In this document: piece after piece, positions 61,124 to 64,000 of the stretch | Numbering within the stretch: position 1 is the stretch's first letter | How the letters are laid out: each line of letters starts with the position of its first letter | Source of the DNA: Bacilli bacterium | Lineage (GTDB): Bacteria; Bacillota_I; Bacilli_A; RF39; UBA660 | Direction of reading: 5' to 3' | Assembly (NCBI GenBank): GCA_016283935.1 | Contig: JAEENX010000002.1 | Location: 1 to 64,000 of the forward strand | DNA: 64,000 bases | Notes under the pieces: model-generated | Database searches by the model: none | The model's input: the letters and a program-made list of their open reading frames with translations, nothing else | What the model was told of the DNA's origin: nothing | Translations under genes and position numbers: made by a program

Positions 61124-62272
61124 TTATCCTATCCTTTCTGTTAACCATACTGTAGGCCATGCTAAATATGGTATTGTAAATGTGATTTTACCAACTAATT
61201 CATTGTCAGTTACTTCAACATTATCGTTTGTATTATTTGCATCTCCTTTAGTATCAACTGCTATAATTCCATCTTGATTCATTTCCTTTGATACAATTCT
61301 ATGAATGATGATTCTATCATCTTTTCTATATGCAATGATATCTCCAACTTTAAGATCTTCTATCTTTTGCTTTTTATCTACCATTACTGCATCACCTTTT
61401 TTAATAGATGGATACATAGAACCTGATGCAATACCTATTAATTGAAATCTAAAATAACCAGATATAAATATAACTAATACGAGTACAATGAAACCAATAA
61501 CTATATCAACTACATTAAATACTCTATGGTTAAACTCTGGTGTTGTTTTATCATAATATTCGCCTATCATACGAGAAGCAAATATATAGATTGCATATGG
61601 TAATAGTATTCCTAATAAACTAACCACATAATCATTTAAATTTGGGAATACAGGTATAACAAACATATAAATTGACATTATTATGTTATATATAAGAGGT
61701 GGTACAACTCCTAAGTTATAACTTAAATAACTTAATAATAAGTTCTTAGCAAAAGCTGGTAATATAGCTTTTGTGATTAAATTAAATATAGATACTATTC
61801 CACCTATATTTGAGAAGTCTAATGTTAAATTTATTTCTATTAGAGTTGCCACGATTGTAAATAACACGATCAAATATTTTTTGTCTCTATTTCCTGATAT
61901 AAATATATATCTTAAAAATTCAGCACATGCTATATATACTATTAACCCAAATGAACTATCAAATACTCCTTTTATTGAGTATTCAAAATTTGTTGTTTTA
62001 TATCCTGTAAGTATTCCTATGCCATATATACCTATAAAATATATAGTTGTAACAATAAATACTAGGATTGTAACATTTCTTTTAATATTATTAATTTTGC
62101 ATTTTTTATAACCAAATAATAAAAATGCTATAAATACCATCAATATCATAAAAGCAGATATTAAGGCATACGAAATATGTGAAAAATGATTTATCAGGAT
62201 AGTTCTATAAATTATAGTAAATAATGTCATTACTATAAGTAATATTATCCCCCTAATATCTCTTTGATTCAT
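61124..62272 (-). CDS. SipW-like signal peptidase I with long N-terminal membrane domain
   Basis: 382 aa. The first about 275 residues hold about eight hydrophobic helices, far more than the one or two of SipW. The catalytic part follows: SGSMYPS with Ser285, a IIIHRIV with His324 (ER/archaeal/SipW-type Ser-His instead of Ser-Lys), TKGDANNTND with Asp344. It should release TasA-like proteins from their signal peptides. Neighbours on both sides are such proteins. The N-terminal domain is unassigned. Confidence 0.88.
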   Translation of the reverse strand: MNQRDIRGIILLIVMTLFTIIYRTILINHFSHISYALISAFMILMVFIAFLLFGYKKCKINNIKRNVTILVFIVTTIYFIGIYGIGILTGYKTTNFEYSIKGVFDSSFGLIVYIACAEFLRYIFISGNRDKKYLIVLFTIVATLIEINLTLDFSNIGGIVSIFNLITKAILPAFAKNLLLSYLSYNLGVVPPLIYNIIMSIYMFVIPVFPNLNDYVVSLLGILLPYAIYIFASRMIGEYYDKTTPEFNHRVFNVVDIVIGFIVLVLVIFISGYFRFQLIGIASGSMYPSIKKGDAVMVDKKQKIEDLKVGDIIAYRKDDRIIIHRIVSKEMNQDGIIAVDTKGDANNTNDNVEVTDNELVGKITFTIPYLAWPTVWLTERIG

Positions 62273-62293
62273 ATTGATCTTTCCTTTTAATTA

Positions 62294-62857
62294 TTAAACA
62301 CTTGTAAATGTCATTGAATAACTTAAAGTGAATGTTTCATCATCTTCTGGTAAAACATCAGATTCTTTATAAGAAATTGAAACAGTTACTGTTTTTTCAC
62401 TTCTTTTATTTAAAGTGAATCCTTCAGCTACTTCATTATTATCAGAATCTTTAACTGTATAAGAAATATAGTCTGGTAATTCAGCTGTTTCAGTTCCTTT
62501 TTTTATTACTAATACAGGATCACTTGTTAATGTTGCATCATATGAACTTTGATTTTCAATTACTGCATCAAATGTATAAGTGTCTCCTAATTCTTCTAAA
62601 TTAACTGCAAATGTAATTTCTTTCTTATCTGAAGAAATAGCAGCAGCTGTTTCAGGAGTAATATTTCCTGTCTTATTGTCATCTACACTTTTGAAGAATA
62701 CCTTCCAAACTGTTTTGCTAACACCAATACTAGAACCGTTAATTCCTACTATTGTTGATAATGTTGCATAACCAATAGAAATAAATAATACTCCTATTAA
62801 TAGAACTAAAATTACTATAGCTCTTCTCTTTTTTGATTTTTGTTTTTGTTTTTCCAT
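62294..62857 (-). CDS. TasA-like SipW-dependent protein
   Basis: 187 aa, just signal plus one domain. SipW-cognate signal (SIGYATLSTIVGINGSSIG, about 25-43), then the TasA/camelysin-type beta domain (WKVFFKSV, ITFAVNLEELGDTYTFDAVI, NQSSYDATL), ending in a beta strand near 187. In Bacillus such proteins form matrix fibres. It lies directly before the peptidase gene, as TasA lies next to SipW in Bacillus. The absence of any extra domain makes it the likely main fibre subunit. Confidence 0.85.
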   Translation of the reverse strand: MEKQKQKSKKRRAIVILVLLIGVLFISIGYATLSTIVGINGSSIGVSKTVWKVFFKSVDDNKTGNITPETAAAISSDKKEITFAVNLEELGDTYTFDAVIENQSSYDATLTSDPVLVIKKGTETAELPDYISYTVKDSDNNEVAEGFTLNKRSEKTVTVSISYKESDVLPEDDETFTLSYSMTFTSV

Positions 62858-62869
62858 ATAAACTCTCCT

Positions 62870-63916
62870 TTATCTTCCTATTTCCGGATTTAATATATAA
62901 AAATCCCTTGTGGAATTTGTATAATACGGTACATTAACAGCATCAACTCCATCAGGGACTGTTAAATAACCATTCGTACTAAACTCTTCATACACCTCCT
63001 CTGCACTCTTTCTACTCACAATTGTATTATTATTTAAATATGTAATAAATACACCATCAGTAGTTCCTTCGGATCCATTTGAATCTTTACTTTCAAATGA
63101 ATTTGCTTTTATATGATCACCAGGTATAACAGGAATCACTATAGATTCATCTATACCTTCTATAATTGATAATTTACCATTTTCATCATATGCTTTCTTT
63201 AATGTAAATTCATTATTTCTTACAAGAAACTTTTTATAACGATTTGTATATGCATGATTAAAGTATGACGAATTACTTGGATTATTATAAATGGCATATG
63301 GATTATAAGAAAAACGTTCTGCTCCATTTATGTTTACACCCTGTGTATCTTGATAAGAATTTTGTTTAATATTGACTGTAAAGCTTAATGATAAAGATTG
63401 TCCAGAAAGTGCTTCTAAAGCTTGAGTTGAACCCTCTAGATAATAACATACAGTTGGTATGGTTGTATTATTCTTTTTAATATAACCGTGATAATATGAA
63501 TTAGAATATGTTGCACTTTTAAATCCAAAGTAAGTTTTTACACCTGATGGAATTGATCCATTATTGGTAATAGTTACATCTACAGGAATAGTTCCACTAT
63601 TTTCAACTGCAAAGTTAATACAAACAGTTTCTCCCACTTCACCTAAAACACCATTCCAAGTAATTGTTTTTCCATCATCTGATAAAGTTATGGTTGATTC
63701 GTCATTGTAATTTTCATCTGAAGTATCAGTAAAATTAACACTTTCAGGAACAATACGAACTCCCCAAGTTATATTTCCAACAGTAATATTACTAACCGAA
63801 TTTACTGTTAATTCCAACAAACTATATCCAATTGTAATCGCTAAAACGGGCACTAAAATAAGCAGAAAAACCCACTTATTGCGCTTCACGTTCCACGACT
63901 TGCGCATCTTTAACAT
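62870..63916 (-). CDS. SipW-type secreted protein, first gene of the operon
   Basis: 348 aa. N-terminal basic segment (KRNKW), hydrophobic helix and ITIGYSLLELTVNSVSN, a SipW-cognate pattern, then a TasA-like domain (about 45-140, TITWNGVLGEVGETVCINFA). The rest (about 150-348) is unlike the other module proteins: NPYAIYNNPSNSSYFNHA and a beta-rich C-terminal part without the CWRIIRTT block. AGGAGTGA is 8 nt before the ATG. Possibly an anchor or adaptor of the fibre, by analogy with TapA; this is inference. Confidence 0.72.
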   Translation of the reverse strand: MLKMRKSWNVKRNKWVFLLILVPVLAITIGYSLLELTVNSVSNITVGNITWGVRIVPESVNFTDTSDENYNDESTITLSDDGKTITWNGVLGEVGETVCINFAVENSGTIPVDVTITNNGSIPSGVKTYFGFKSATYSNSYYHGYIKKNNTTIPTVCYYLEGSTQALEALSGQSLSLSFTVNIKQNSYQDTQGVNINGAERFSYNPYAIYNNPSNSSYFNHAYTNRYKKFLVRNNEFTLKKAYDENGKLSIIEGIDESIVIPVIPGDHIKANSFESKDSNGSEGTTDGVFITYLNNNTIVSRKSAEEVYEEFSTNGYLTVPDGVDAVNVPYYTNSTRDFYILNPEIGR

Positions 63917-63942
63917 ATAAACTCACTCCTATATTACATATA

Positions 63943-63971
63943 AATATACTATCAATAAAAAGTCATGTAAA
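63943..63971 (-). promoter_or_regulatory. Promoter of the SipW-like operon
   Basis: TTTACA (63966-63971), 17-nt spacer, TATATT (63943-63948) on the minus strand, about 27 nt before the first start codon. It defines the operon's upstream end inside the window. Confidence 0.75.
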
Positions 63972-64000
63972 TATATCAAATGTAAATTTGCGTAAATGTG

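Overview
The window is AT-rich, densely packed, mostly minus-strand DNA from a low-GC Gram-positive bacterium, most likely an uncultured gut-type member of the Bacilli (RF39/Erysipelotrichales-like). This placement rests on gene content: T-box leaders on leuS and ileS, WhiA, EzrA next to a NifS-type desulfurase, an autoregulated rpsD, ScpA/ScpB, lexA with a Bacillus-type SOS box, and SipW-type secretion. TGG encodes Trp and TGA is a stop, so this is not a code-reassigned mollicute. Taxonomy is inferred from gene content only.

Layout. 1-12.5 kb: leuS (cut by the window edge) behind a Leu T-box and a small membrane protein, a family-31 glycosidase, a polytopic membrane protein, rpsD with its leader, two unknown genes, a BRO/DinD-like gene, and ileS behind an Ile T-box. 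12.5-31 kb: two cohesin-like membrane proteins (one also dockerin-like), gap, a uridine-kinase-like protein, three tandem paralogous surface proteins with internal NPPTG motifs, whiA, several membrane proteins, a REC/degenerate HD-GYP regulator, and uraA-upp behind an apparent leader-peptide attenuator. 31-54.7 kb: mostly housekeeping (cmk, PPTase, two tRNAs, scpAB, miaB, lexA, rluD/lspA, gltX, trpS, desulfurase, ezrA, mutM), mixed with single-pass proteins with Thr-rich stalks and a run of three zinc-ribbon proteins. 54.7-63.9 kb: a complete eight-gene operon, from a promoter near 63.95 kb to a terminator near 54.76 kb. It encodes a SipW-like signal peptidase, a TasA-like protein, five further SipW-type secreted proteins (four with a shared C-terminal domain) and a small membrane protein.

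How the genes work together. The strongest candidate for an undescribed system is the SipW-like operon. Its substrates carry SipW-cognate signal peptides and TasA-like beta domains, and four add a conserved Cys-rich C-terminal module. It looks like a dedicated surface-fibre or matrix export locus. Other notable points: a pyrBI-style UTP attenuator (promoter, SD, 29-codon U-rich leader ORF, terminator overlapping its stop) before uraA-upp; an SOS-controlled 49-aa membrane peptide divergent from lexA, a likely yneA analogue; an IleS2 enzyme with a swapped GxHH signature; a scpB stop codon inside tRNA-Gln; and surface proteins with an internal sorting-signal-like segment followed by a second signal-peptide-like segment. 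All family assignments are by eye; no database search was run.
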